This document shows, piece after piece, positions 1-8,163 of a stretch of DNA of 64,000 nucleotides. The stretch's first letter is position 1, and each line of letters begins with the position of its first letter. This stretch comes from Streptomyces sp. NBC_00878 (GTDB taxonomy: Bacteria; Actinomycetota; Actinomycetes; Streptomycetales; Streptomycetaceae): positions 434,001 to 498,000 of the forward strand of contig NZ_JAPEOK010000001.1 in assembly GCF_026341515.1 (NCBI RefSeq), written 5' to 3'. Below the pieces are notes generated by a model. It did no database searches, had not been told where the DNA came from, and saw only the letters and a program-made list of their open reading frames with translations. The position numbers and the translations under genes are program-made.

Positions 1-301
1 CTCGGCGGCCGTGTGTGTCGTGCGGGTCGCCCGGGTAGTGGCCGTCGTCGCTCGCGAAGTCCGCGATGACGGGCGGCAGTTCCTGGGTGTCGTCCTCCGC
101 CGTCCGGGGCAGGGCGGCGGAGGACTGCGTTCCCTGGACCGCGACCGCGATGACCTCGTATCCGTCGTCCGAGTCGCGTTCTCTCTCCTGGGCCTGGCGC
201 ACCAGCTCCGACAGGGCTCCTGACCGGCGGCGGCGCATGACGTGGGTCGGTTCCAACGCCGACCGGTTCGGCGGCAGTTCGGGGTCGTACGGTGTCGACA
301 A
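1..301 (-). CDS. Hypothetical protein, N-terminal part (runs off the left edge)
   Basis: The minus strand is open from a TTG at 301 to the window edge. A purine-rich GGAGGGAG-type ribosome site sits just upstream of that TTG; an internal ATG at about 238 is the alternative start. The visible part is about 100 residues, hydrophilic and acidic, with an Arg cluster (MRRRRSG) followed by a helix-like stretch rich in Glu, Gln and Arg. There is no signal peptide or membrane segment. I recognise no family. The C-terminus lies outside the window, so length and function cannot be judged. The plus-strand reading frames over the same bases look like shadows. Confidence 0.45.
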   Translation of the reverse strand, partial: MSTPYDPELPPNRSALEPTHVMRRRRSGALSELVRQAQERERDSDDGYEVIAVAVQGTQSSAALPRTAEDDTQELPPVIADFASDDGHYPGDPHDTHGRR

Positions 302-480
302 CCTGCTCTCCCTCCGGGCGCTACTGATCCGGGCGCTACTGAGCAGTGGTACGGGTACCCCCGCCCGGAAGTTCAACAGCGGCCCACCGAGTTGACCGGT
401 GATCGGCGTGCGCGGAGGCTCACCGGGCGAGCCCCGCCGCCCGAAGGACGTGAGCGGCGGCGGAGCCCACCCGGTGCCTG

Positions 481-1227
481 TCAGCGGTTCATCAACGCGA
501 AGACTCCCCAGCCCAGGTACTCACGCTGGTACCGGACGTGCCGCACGGGTCCGGTGGCGAGATCCTCGCGCATCTCGTCCGCCATCTCGTCATCGGGATG
601 GGTGTCCAGCCAGCGCCGGGTGGCCAGCCACTGCGCGGCCACGTACCGGTCCCAGCTGTCCTGGTCGGCGAGGACCATCTCCACCACGTCGCAGCCGAGC
701 CGGCCGAAGAGTTCGAGCAGCTCGGGGAGCGGGCGGAAGTCGTCCTTCGTGGTGGCGAAGCAGCCTTCGATGGTGGCCTGGTCCTGGGGCTCGCGGCGCC
801 AGTACGGCTCGCCGATCAGCATGATCCCGCCCGGGGCGAGGCTCCGGCGGAGCAGTTCGAGGGTGCCGGTCGCGCCGTCACCGATCCAGGTGGCGCCGAT
901 GCACGCGGCGATGCCGACGGGTTCGTCGGCGACGTGGCCGGTCGCGTCCCCGTGCCGGAAGGCTACCCGTTCGGCGACTCCGAGCTCCGCCGCCCGAGTC
1001 CGGGCCTTGGCGAGGAACTCGGTACTGATGTCCACTCCGGTGCCGGTCACCTGGTGGTCGCGCGCCCAGGTGCACAGCATCTCGCCGCTGCCGCAGGCGA
1101 GGTCGAGCATGCTCGTCCCGGGTGCCAGGTCGAGGGCCCGGCCCAGGGTGGCCAGCTTCTCGCTGGTGAACGGGTTGTGAATGCGGTGTCCGCTCTCGCG
1201 GATGGTGAAGCTACGTGGCAGATCCAC
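481..1227 (-). CDS. Class I SAM-dependent methyltransferase
   Basis: A 248-residue soluble protein with a Rossmann methyltransferase core. Motif I reads LDLACGSGEM near residue 43, the acidic strand end is GVDIS near residue 66, and a GDATG-type motif follows near residue 93. The C-terminal half carries LAPGGIMLIGEPYWRR, the usual post-motif III strand. Size and layout fit the small-molecule methyltransferases of the Methyltransf_11/25 group; the substrate cannot be told from sequence. The start is a GTG with AAGGAA about 8 nt upstream. It diverges from the metallophore operon that starts at 1609 and shares the intergenic region, so joint control is possible but not shown. Confidence 0.8.
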   Translation of the reverse strand: MDLPRSFTIRESGHRIHNPFTSEKLATLGRALDLAPGTSMLDLACGSGEMLCTWARDHQVTGTGVDISTEFLAKARTRAAELGVAERVAFRHGDATGHVADEPVGIAACIGATWIGDGATGTLELLRRSLAPGGIMLIGEPYWRREPQDQATIEGCFATTKDDFRPLPELLELFGRLGCDVVEMVLADQDSWDRYVAAQWLATRRWLDTHPDDEMADEMREDLATGPVRHVRYQREYLGWGVFALMNR

Positions 1228-1376
1228 TTCTGGGATTCCTTCGGTCCGAGGAGGTCGTGGTGGCTGGAGTGCGCAGCCCGCCGTACGTGGCCGCGCTCGT
1301 CTGGACCGTCATCTCCCGCACCCCACTCTGTAAGGACCCACGCTCGGACCGCCAAGGGCCGGCCGAACAACCAACC

Positions 1377-1412
1377 AAGGACCAGCCCAAGGACCAGCCC
1401 AAGGACCAGCCC
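1377..1412. repeat. Three perfect 12-bp tandem repeats
   Basis: Three consecutive copies of AAGGACCAGCCC lie in the divergent intergenic region between the methyltransferase (ends upstream at 1227) and the Zur-box promoter. Degenerate copies flank them on both sides. No coding role is evident. It is one of many short tandem repeats in this window. Confidence 0.85.
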
Positions 1413-1462
1413 TCGGACCGGCCGAGGCTAAAACCGCGCACCCGGCCCCGTCCACCGGTTTT

Positions 1463-1477
1463 TTGCCGCGACGGCAA
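1463..1477. promoter_or_regulatory. Short inverted repeat upstream of the metallophore promoter
   Basis: TTGCCG and CGGCAA form perfect 6-bp arms around a 3-nt centre, 17 bp upstream of the -35 element. It could be an additional operator or part of an upstream terminator preceded by a T run. Evidence is the palindrome and its position only. Confidence 0.3.
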
Positions 1478-1494
1478 CAAGGCGGGGCAATCAG

Positions 1495-1523
1495 ATGACA
1501 ATGAAAATGATTGTCGATAACGT
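1495..1523 (+). promoter_or_regulatory. Predicted zinc/iron-type (Zur/Fur-family) operator inside a promoter
   Basis: Bases 1497-1515 read GACAATGAAAATGATTGTC, a palindrome with perfect 6-bp arms. It matches the classical 19-bp Fur consensus at 15 positions. The inner 15 bases (1502-1516) match the actinobacterial Zur box TGAAAATGATTTTCA at 13 of 15. It lies between a -35-like ATGACA (1495-1500) and a -10-like TAACGT (1518-1523) with a 17-bp spacer, so a bound repressor would occlude RNA polymerase. A leader of about 80 nt then reaches the first gene at 1609. Actinomycete DtxR/IdeR iron boxes look different (TTAGGTTAG-type), so Zur is favoured over the iron regulator. Binding is inferred. Confidence 0.75.
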
Positions 1524-1608
1524 GTGCGTCGGTCACGCCGTCCGCGCCCCGCCATGGGGTGCCCCCGGCGTGCCCGGAACGTCAACCGGCGTGCGCGAAA
1601 GGGGAGTT

Positions 1609-2865
1609 GTGGCTCATCTGTTGGTGGTCGAAAGCTGGGTCGGGTCGATGAGCAGACTGCTGCCACGGGCGATCCGGGAGGGCGGGCACGAGTTCACGTT
1701 CCTCACCCGCGATCTGCACCACTACCTGCGCTCCGCTCCGGAGGGCACGGCCCACCCCCTGCTCGCGGCCCGCAATGTACTGACCGCCGACACGAACGAC
1801 GTCGACGCCCTGCTTCCGGAGGCGGAACGTCTGCACGGGGCGCTCGCCTTCGACGGGGTGGTGACGTCCTGCGACTACTACCTGCCGACCGTGGCGCGGA
1901 TCGCCGCCCGGCTGGGGCTTCCCGGTCCGACGCCCGAGTCGGTGGAGAACGCCTGCCGCAAGGACACGACCCGCCGCGTCCTCGGCGAGGCGGGTGTCCC
2001 CGGCCCGCGCTTCGCCGTCTGCGCCGACCGGGCCGAGGCGGAGGAGGCCGCACGGGAACTCGGCTTCCCGCTGGTGGTCAAGCCGGTCGATCTGTGCGCG
2101 GGCATGTATGTGCGGCGCGTGGACGGCGAACGTGAGCTGGCGGACGCCTGTCGGGCGATCTCGGGCTTCCCGGTGAACGCCCGCGGTCAGGTCCGGGCGC
2201 CCGTCCTCCTGCTCGAAGAACTCCTCGACGGGCCCGAAGTCAGCGTGGAGACCGTGTCGTTCGACGGTACGACCCACGTCGTGGGCGTGACCGACAAGAG
2301 CGTCGGCGGAGCGCCCGCCTTCATCGAGACCGGCCACATGTTCCCGGCAGCGCTCGCGCGCGCCGACATGGAGGCCGCCCAGGACACCGCGACGCAGGCG
2401 ATCAAGGCGCTCGGTCTCGACTCCGTGGTCGCCCACACCGAGATCAAGCTGACCGCCACCGGTCCGCGTGTCGTCGAGGTGAACCCCCGCCCGGCGGGAA
2501 ACCGCATCACCGAGCTGATCCGGCACGTCACCGGACTCGACCTGGCCGCGGCCTGCGTCGACGTGGCTCTCGGCCACGCCCCCGACCTGCGCCGGAACGA
2601 CACCGGACTGCGCAGCGCCGCCGTCGGCTTCCTCGTCCCGGACGCCACGGGGACGCTGGAGGCGATCGAGGGATCCGAGCAAGTGCGGGGCGCCCAGGGT
2701 GTGTTGGAGGTCCAGCTCGCCGAACCTGGCCGGGCGGTCAACGCCGCGGGCAGCAACAACGAGTACCTCGGTCATGTCATGGCGGGCGACGCCGAGGGCC
2801 TCGGCGCACGGGCCCTCGTCGAGTCACTGCTGTCCGTGTTGCGACCGCGGGTGACGGCCCGATGA
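1609..2865 (+). CDS. ATP-grasp carboxylate-amine ligase (metallophore operon gene 1)
   Basis: A 418-residue soluble enzyme with the ATP-grasp fold: an N-terminal Rossmann-like domain (about 1-95), then the ATP-grasp domain. The phosphate-loop strand reads FPLVVKPVD, the adenine-binding strand reads LLLEELLDGPEVSVE, and the metal-binding motif is VEVNPRPAGNR. The family joins a carboxylate to an amine through an acyl-phosphate, as in BacD-like dipeptide ligases and biotin carboxylase. I place the start at GTG 1609, with AAGG about 6 nt upstream; the frame is open back to 1495, but that would run through the operator. Its stop overlaps the next gene's ATG. In context it probably builds an amide-linked chelator backbone from unusual amino acids. 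The substrates are not predictable. Confidence 0.82.
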   Translation: MAHLLVVESWVGSMSRLLPRAIREGGHEFTFLTRDLHHYLRSAPEGTAHPLLAARNVLTADTNDVDALLPEAERLHGALAFDGVVTSCDYYLPTVARIAARLGLPGPTPESVENACRKDTTRRVLGEAGVPGPRFAVCADRAEAEEAARELGFPLVVKPVDLCAGMYVRRVDGERELADACRAISGFPVNARGQVRAPVLLLEELLDGPEVSVETVSFDGTTHVVGVTDKSVGGAPAFIETGHMFPAALARADMEAAQDTATQAIKALGLDSVVAHTEIKLTATGPRVVEVNPRPAGNRITELIRHVTGLDLAAACVDVALGHAPDLRRNDTGLRSAAVGFLVPDATGTLEAIEGSEQVRGAQGVLEVQLAEPGRAVNAAGSNNEYLGHVMAGDAEGLGARALVESLLSVLRPRVTAR

Positions 2866-3905
2866 GCGCGGCGACCGACACCGGGGCAACGGCTCCCGCC
2901 GTCCAGGAACAGGAAAGGGCACCCTCGACCTCGTACGGCACCTCGACACCGGCCCCGGATCCATCCGGCACCTCGGCCCCGGATCCGTACAGCACCACGA
3001 CACCGGATCCGTACAGCACCACGACACCGGCCTCGTACGACGACCTCGTGAGCCGCGCCCTGGCCGGAGAACTCGGGCCGGACCCCCGCACCCTGCGCAT
3101 CGCCGTGGCCTTCACCACGAGTCAGGTCGTACGTCATGACGGGCGCCACGGCGGATATCGCAACGAGGTGCTCAGCCTGCGCCTCGACCGGGCCGTCGGT
3201 TCGTGTGCGGTCGAGCCGGGTGCGCTGTCCGGCGGCGCGGTGGACGACTGCGCCGGCGCGGACGTGGCGCGGCTGCTGAAGCATCCGTTGCCGCCGGTCA
3301 GGGTGGCGGCACTCGACGCCTATCTGATGCATGTCACCCCGCACACACCGGAGAACGGGGCGCTCCCCCACCCGGTCCCCGCCGGGAACTCCCTGGAGAA
3401 GTCCCGCACGCGGGCGCGGGCCGTCGTCGAGCTGCTGGAGGTGCGGCCGGGACAGACCGTGCTCGTCGTCGGAGTCGTCAACTCCCTTCTGGAGGCGCTC
3501 CGTTCACGCGGCGTCCCGTACATACCGTGCGATCTCAAGGGTGGCCGGACGGAATGGGGCGAGCCGATCGTCACCGACGCGATCGCCGAACTCGACCGCT
3601 GCGACGCCGTGTTGGCGTCCGGCATGACGCTCGGTAACGGGTCCTTCGAGCCGTTGCGGGAGCATGCCCTGCGCACCGACACGCAGTTGGTGATGTTCGC
3701 GCAGACGGGCAGTGCCGTCCTGCCGCGCTTCCTCGGTGCCGGAGTGAGCGCGGTGTGTGCGGAGCCGTACCCCTTCTTCTGGCTGGACGGCGGTCCCGGC
3801 GTCATCCACCGCTACGGACACGGGCGCCGGTCCGGCTACCGACCTGGCCAACTGTCCGGCCTCCCGTCCGGGCATCGCGACGACTGTACGGGGGACGCGC
3901 TGTGA
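2862..3905 (+). CDS. DUF4213/DUF364 'putative heavy-metal chelation' protein
   Basis: A 347-residue protein. Residues 1-60 are a low-complexity Pro/Ser/Thr leader containing a duplicated DPYSTTTP unit. The rest resembles the DUF4213 plus DUF364 pair: an enolase-N-like region (about 65-165), then a Rossmann-like region with TVLVVGVVNSLLEALRSRG, CDLKGGRTEWGEP, LASGMTLGNGS and an aromatic stretch AEPYPFFWLDGG. Pfam names DUF364 a putative heavy-metal chelation domain; the biochemical role is not established. Start and stop overlap both neighbours by 4 nt (ATGA and GTGA), so it is translated as part of the operon. A role in making, carrying or loading a metal chelator is inference from family and context. 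Confidence 0.65.
   Translation: MSAATDTGATAPAVQEQERAPSTSYGTSTPAPDPSGTSAPDPYSTTTPDPYSTTTPASYDDLVSRALAGELGPDPRTLRIAVAFTTSQVVRHDGRHGGYRNEVLSLRLDRAVGSCAVEPGALSGGAVDDCAGADVARLLKHPLPPVRVAALDAYLMHVTPHTPENGALPHPVPAGNSLEKSRTRARAVVELLEVRPGQTVLVVGVVNSLLEALRSRGVPYIPCDLKGGRTEWGEPIVTDAIAELDRCDAVLASGMTLGNGSFEPLREHALRTDTQLVMFAQTGSAVLPRFLGAGVSAVCAEPYPFFWLDGGPGVIHRYGHGRRSGYRPGQLSGLPSGHRDDCTGDAL
2981..3028 (+). repeat. In-frame 24-bp direct duplication in the DUF364 gene
   Basis: Two identical 24-bp copies beginning GGATCCGTACAG encode the repeated DPYSTTTP unit in the disordered leader of the DUF364 protein. The length is a multiple of three, so the frame is kept. Confidence 0.9.
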
Positions 3906-4987
3906 CGACGGCCGCGCCGCGTCCCCTCACCGCCAACCCCGAGCTCCTCGCCCTGCTCGGCCGCACGCCGCTGGCCCGGGTGACCACCGATCTGCCCTGC
4001 CCCCAGCCCGGTTTCTGGGCCAAGCTCGAAGGGCTCGGCGCCGGTGGCATGAAGGCGCGGGCCGCCGTGTCCATGCTGCTCGGCGCCCGGGAGCGGGGTG
4101 AACTGCGGTCCGGCGCACCAGTGGTGGAGTCCACCTCGGGAACGCTGGGAATCGGTCTCGCCTTCGCCGGGCAGGCACTCGGCCATCCCATCGTGCTGGT
4201 CGGCGACACCGAACTGGAGCCGTCCATGCGGCAGTTGCTGCGCGCATACGGGATCCGCCTCGAACTCGTCGACCGTCCGGCGGCCGTGGGCGGCTGGCAG
4301 GCGGCGCGGCTGGCCCGGCTGCGGGAACTGCTCGCGGTGCTCCCGGACGCGTACTGGCCCGACCAGTACAACAACCCGGACAACATCGCCGGTTACGCGT
4401 CGCTCGCCGCCGAACTCGCCACCCAGCTCGACCACTTGGACGTACTGGTGTGCAGTGTCGGCACGGGCGGTCACAGTGCCGGGGTGGTGGGGCCGCTGCG
4501 CAGGCACTGGCCCGGGCTGCGGCTGATCGGGGTGGACGCCACCGGCTCCACCATCTTCGGGCAACCTGCCAGGCCCCGCCTGATGCGCGGCCTGGGCAGC
4601 AGCATCCATCCGCGCAACGTGGCCTACGAAGCCTTCGACGAGGTGCACTGGGTCGGCCCGGCCGAGTCCGCGGACGCCTGCCGGCGCCTCGCGCGCGGGA
4701 GTTTCGTCAGCGGCGGCTGGAGCACGGGAGCCGTCGCGCTCGTCTCCGCCTGGGCCGCCCGCGTCCATCCCGGGGCCGTCGTCGCCACCGTCTTTCCCGA
4801 CGGGCCGCACCGCTATCTCGGCACGGTCTACGACGACGACTTCACGGCTGCGCACGGCCTCGACCCGGCCGGCGCCGCCACCCGGCCCGTCGAGATCCCG
4901 CATCCACGTGCCGTCGAGGCCACCGGCTGGGTCCGCTGCGCCACGGTCACCGACCCCCTGCACACCCCCTTGGAGGGGAGCCCGTGA
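3902..4987 (+). CDS. PLP-dependent cysteine-synthase-like enzyme (SbnA-type)
   Basis: A 361-residue fold-type II PLP enzyme. The cofactor lysine is in GAGGMKARAAVSM near residue 48. The substrate loop STSGTLGIGLA replaces the TSGNTG of cysteine synthases, and SVGTGGHSAGVV is the phosphate-binding Gly loop. These enzymes do beta-replacement on O-acyl- or O-phosphoserine. Relatives in metallophore pathways (SbnA of staphyloferrin B, AesA of the EDDS zincophore) make 2,3-diaminopropionate precursors or similar N-linked amino acids. No SbnB-like dehydrogenase or argininosuccinate-lyase-like partner is present, so the product probably differs. GTG start overlaps the upstream TGA by 4 nt. The activity is family knowledge; its use in chelator synthesis is inference. 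Confidence 0.75.
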   Translation: MTTAAPRPLTANPELLALLGRTPLARVTTDLPCPQPGFWAKLEGLGAGGMKARAAVSMLLGARERGELRSGAPVVESTSGTLGIGLAFAGQALGHPIVLVGDTELEPSMRQLLRAYGIRLELVDRPAAVGGWQAARLARLRELLAVLPDAYWPDQYNNPDNIAGYASLAAELATQLDHLDVLVCSVGTGGHSAGVVGPLRRHWPGLRLIGVDATGSTIFGQPARPRLMRGLGSSIHPRNVAYEAFDEVHWVGPAESADACRRLARGSFVSGGWSTGAVALVSAWAARVHPGAVVATVFPDGPHRYLGTVYDDDFTAAHGLDPAGAATRPVEIPHPRAVEATGWVRCATVTDPLHTPLEGSP

Positions 4988-6084
4988 AGGCCACCCTGCG
5001 TACCGCGCGGCTCACGCTCACCGAGCCGCTGCGCATATCCCGGTCGACGATGACCGCCCGCGACGCCGTCTGGCTGACGGTCGAGCACGAGGGCCTCAGC
5101 GGCCACGGGGAGGCCGTCACCAGCGTCTACTACGGCCTCGACTCGGCAGTACTGGAACGGCAGTTGTACGAGGCCGGCCTGGATCTGGGCCGCTTCGGCG
5201 ACCCCGAGAGTGCGCTGCGCGAGGGGCCCGCGGGCGACCGGCCGCCCGCGGTGACGGCGGCCGTCGAAGCCGCGTTGCTCGACCTGTGCGGCAAGCGGTC
5301 CGGCCTCCCCGTGCACCGGCTGCTCGACGCGAAGAGCGCCCGGACCGCTTGGACCGCTCCGGGCGCTCGGACCACTCCGAGCCCTCCGAGCCCTCCGAGC
5401 GCCCGGACCGCCCGCACCATCGGTATCGTCCCCGTCGAGCGCGCCGCCGCGCAGGCCCGCTCGCTCGCGGACAGCGGCTTCACCGTCATCAAGGTCAAGG
5501 CGGGCACACCGGATCCCGAGGACGACCTCGACCGCGTGCGCGCCATCGCGTCCGCCGCGCCCCGGGCCCGGCTGCTCCTCGACCCCAATGGCGCCTGGAC
5601 GTTCACCGAAGCCCTGCAACTGCTCCCCCCTTACGCGGAGTTGGGCGTCGAGGCCGTCGAACAGCCCCTCGCGGCCGGTGATCCGGAGTCCCTGGCACGG
5701 CTCGCCGAGCGTTCACCGCTGCCCCTGATCGCCGACGAGGACGCCGTCACGTACGAGGACGTACGCCGTCTCGCGGGCCGGGTGCACGGCGTGAACGTCA
5801 AGCTCGCCAAGTGCGGCGGTCCCCACGCGGCCCTGCGGATCGCCGAGTTGATCGAGGGCAGCGGCACCGAGCTGATGCTCGGCTGTCTCACCGCGAGCAC
5901 GCTCGGCCTGGCTCCCGCCGTGCATCTCGCCGACCGCGCCCGCTGGGCCGACCTCGACGGCCATCTGCTGCTCGCCGACGACCCGTGGACCGGTATCGGG
6001 GGCGCCGACGGTGTCGTACGGGCAAATGACCTCCCCGGGCTCGGCGTACGGGAGAGGCGGGTGGGCCGTGAAGACGCTGCATGA
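4984..6084 (+). CDS. Enolase-superfamily dipeptide epimerase-like protein
   Basis: A 366-residue member of the muconate-lactonizing/dipeptide epimerase branch of the enolase superfamily. The capping domain is at about 1-115. The barrel carries the acid-base lysines in TVIKVKAG, metal ligands in LLDPNG, VEQPLA and IADEDA, and the opposite-face lysine in VNVKLAKCGG. Such enzymes epimerise L-Ala-L-Glu-like dipeptides. A low-complexity insert rich in Thr, Pro, Ser and Arg (about 118-143) sits between cap and barrel and is not a normal part of the family. GTGA overlap with the upstream gene shows translational coupling. Next to an ATP-grasp ligase, it likely inverts a stereocentre in the newly made amide. 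Confidence 0.78.
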   Translation: MKATLRTARLTLTEPLRISRSTMTARDAVWLTVEHEGLSGHGEAVTSVYYGLDSAVLERQLYEAGLDLGRFGDPESALREGPAGDRPPAVTAAVEAALLDLCGKRSGLPVHRLLDAKSARTAWTAPGARTTPSPPSPPSARTARTIGIVPVERAAAQARSLADSGFTVIKVKAGTPDPEDDLDRVRAIASAAPRARLLLDPNGAWTFTEALQLLPPYAELGVEAVEQPLAAGDPESLARLAERSPLPLIADEDAVTYEDVRRLAGRVHGVNVKLAKCGGPHAALRIAELIEGSGTELMLGCLTASTLGLAPAVHLADRARWADLDGHLLLADDPWTGIGGADGVVRANDLPGLGVRERRVGREDAA

Positions 6085-7318
6085 GATACGTGGCTTCTCG
6101 CCCGCGATCCGGCTGCTCCTGGTCAACCAGCTCGGCGTCAACACCGGTTTCTATCTGCTCATCCCCTATCTGGCCACGCATCTCGGCGAGGACCTGGGCA
6201 TGTCGGCGGCCGTCGTCGGGATCGTGCTCGGGGTGCGCAATCTCAGCCAGCAGGGGCTGTTCCTCATCGGTGGATCGGCCGCGGACCGGCTCGGAGCACG
6301 CGGCGTGATCATCGCCGGGTGCGCGGTACGTACCGTCGGCTTCGCGCTGTTCGCGCTCGGGGACGGGCTCGCGGTACTGCTGGCCGCGTCCGTGCTGAGC
6401 GGGCTCGCGGGGGCGCTGTTCAACCCGGCCGTGCGGGCCTACCTCGCGCAGGAGGCCGGTGAGCGCAAGGCGGAGGCGTTCGCGCTGTTCAACGTGTTCG
6501 CGACCACGGGTGCGCTGATCGGGCCGTTGCTCGGCAGTGTCCTGCTGCTGGTCGACTTCCGGGCCTCCGCGCTCACGGCCGCGGGGATCTTCGCGGTGCT
6601 GACGGTGGCTCAGGCGCTGGTGCTGCCCTCGCGGGCGGTGCCTCCGAGCTCCGGCGGTGTGCTCGCGGACTGGCGTGAGGTGGTGGGCAACCGCGCGTTC
6701 CTGGCTTTCTCGTGCGCCATGGTCGGCATGTTCACGCTGGAGAACCAGCTGTACTTGCTGCTGCCCGAGGGCGCCCGCCGTGCCACGGGCTGGGACGGCG
6801 CGGCCGGACTCGTCTTCGTCGTCGGCACGCTCGCCAATCTCGCTCTGCAGATGCGGCTGACACGGGCGTTGAAGGCGCGCGGCCGACAGGTCATCGGTGT
6901 CGGGCTCGCGCTGATGGGGCTCGCGTTCGTGCCGCCGATGCTGGTGTCGGGTGCCTCGCCGGAGGTGTGGCACGCCGCACCCGTCCTCGTCGGCGTCCTG
7001 TTCCTCTACGTCGGTGTCATGGTCGCCCAGCCCTTCGTGATGGAGCTGATCCCCGGCTTCGGGCGGCCGGAGCTGACCGGCACGTACTTCGGGATCTTCT
7101 ACATGGTGTCCGGGATCGCGGCGGCGGTGGGCAACACGGTCGTCGGCTGGGCCATGGACACCGGTGACGACCGGAGCGCGGCCTGGCTGCCGTGGGCCTG
7201 CTGTCTGGTCTTCGGGCTGGTGTCGGCGGGCGCGGTCACCTGGCTGCGCCGCCGCGGGGCGCTGCCCGAGCTGCCGGTGCCCAGGTCCCGGTCCGAGCCC
7301 GTGGAGGCGACGGCATGA
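6068..7318 (+). CDS. MFS transporter, probable metallophore exporter
   Basis: A 416-residue major facilitator protein with about 12 hydrophobic segments. The motif A loop is GGSAADRLGARG after TM2, and there is a long central cytoplasmic stretch between TM6 and TM7. Start GTG 6068 overlaps the upstream gene by 17 nt and has a GGGAGAGG-type ribosome site. A single MFS exporter beside biosynthesis genes and a Nik/Cnt-like ABC importer matches the layout of opine metallophore loci, where CntE exports staphylopine. Export of the product of this operon is the simplest reading; a drug-efflux role is the alternative. Confidence 0.8.
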   Translation: MKTLHEIRGFSPAIRLLLVNQLGVNTGFYLLIPYLATHLGEDLGMSAAVVGIVLGVRNLSQQGLFLIGGSAADRLGARGVIIAGCAVRTVGFALFALGDGLAVLLAASVLSGLAGALFNPAVRAYLAQEAGERKAEAFALFNVFATTGALIGPLLGSVLLLVDFRASALTAAGIFAVLTVAQALVLPSRAVPPSSGGVLADWREVVGNRAFLAFSCAMVGMFTLENQLYLLLPEGARRATGWDGAAGLVFVVGTLANLALQMRLTRALKARGRQVIGVGLALMGLAFVPPMLVSGASPEVWHAAPVLVGVLFLYVGVMVAQPFVMELIPGFGRPELTGTYFGIFYMVSGIAAAVGNTVVGWAMDTGDDRSAAWLPWACCLVFGLVSAGAVTWLRRRGALPELPVPRSRSEPVEATA

Positions 7319-8094
7319 CGAGCGGGAATCTGCTGACCGACAACCCGGAGCTGTACGAGGCCCGGTTCCCCGATCCCGAACGACTGGCCGGGCGGTGGGC
7401 CGAGGACTGCCTGCGGCGGTACGCGGCCGGTGCGAGGGTCCTCGACCTGGGCTGCGGCACCGGTCGGGACGCGGCCCAACTGCACGCGTCCGGGCGGACG
7501 GTCGTCGGGGCCGACCTCTCCGAGGCGATGCTGGCGTACGCCCGCGACCGGCATCCGGGTCCGGAGTACGTCCACGCCGATCTGCGGGACTTCTCGCTCG
7601 GGGAGTTCGACGCGGTGGTGTCTCTGGACAGTTCGCTGCTGTACTGCCACACCAATGACGACCTCGACGGCTTCCTCGCCTCCTGCCGCCGGGGCCTGGC
7701 ACCGGGCGGGCTGCTCGTCGCCGAGATGCGCAACGGCGCCTACTTCCTCGGCCGCGACGGCCTGTTGAACACGCCGAGGCCCAACTCCTTTGCCTGGCAC
7801 GGGACTTCGTACCGGTCGACAACCACGCTTCACGTCGACCGCACCGCGCAACTCCTGCGGCGTACCCGTGTATGGACCGCCGACGACGGCTCGGCTCCCG
7901 TCGAACAGCGGTCGGCCTGGCGGCTGCTCCTGCCGCAGGAACTGCGTCACTTCCTGACCTCCCACGGCTTCACCGTGCTCGCGCTGCACGACGGCCCGGG
8001 GCCGCGAACCGAACCGCCGTGGCAGGAAGGCGACCTGCCCGGGACGGCGGCCGAAGCCGACCGGCTGCACGTGGTGGCCCGGCTCGACGCCTGA
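7315..8094 (+). CDS. Class I SAM-dependent methyltransferase (metallophore operon)
   Basis: A 259-residue soluble protein with motif I VLDLGCGTGRDAAQL near residue 43, acidic residue in GADLSEAM, and a post-I HADLRDFSL. The C-terminal half is the lid and substrate region (AWRLLLPQELRHFLTSHGF). It begins at an ATG inside the exporter's stop (ATGA overlap). It probably N- or O-methylates an intermediate of the chelator. The substrate is not visible in sequence. Confidence 0.8.
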   Translation: MTSGNLLTDNPELYEARFPDPERLAGRWAEDCLRRYAAGARVLDLGCGTGRDAAQLHASGRTVVGADLSEAMLAYARDRHPGPEYVHADLRDFSLGEFDAVVSLDSSLLYCHTNDDLDGFLASCRRGLAPGGLLVAEMRNGAYFLGRDGLLNTPRPNSFAWHGTSYRSTTTLHVDRTAQLLRRTRVWTADDGSAPVEQRSAWRLLLPQELRHFLTSHGFTVLALHDGPGPRTEPPWQEGDLPGTAAEADRLHVVARLDA

Positions 8095-8163
8095 TCGCAC
8101 CGCACACCGCTGCCTCATCCACCCCTCCCCACCTCACTCACCTCACACAGCAAGGACATCGTC

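Noticed and set aside
1495..1523. DtxR/IdeR iron box
   Set aside because: Actinomycete iron boxes follow the TTAGGTTAGGCTAACC pattern; this palindrome fits Fur/Zur instead.
1495..1608. ATG at 1495 as start of the ATP-grasp gene
   Set aside because: The frame is open, but it would place the Zur-type operator and promoter inside coding sequence and lacks a ribosome site; GTG 1609 fits the family's N-terminus.
5888..7822. Long antisense reading frame over the MFS exporter
   Set aside because: Arg/Pro-rich shadow typical of GC-rich codon bias; no motif, and the opposite strand encodes a clear transporter and methyltransferase.
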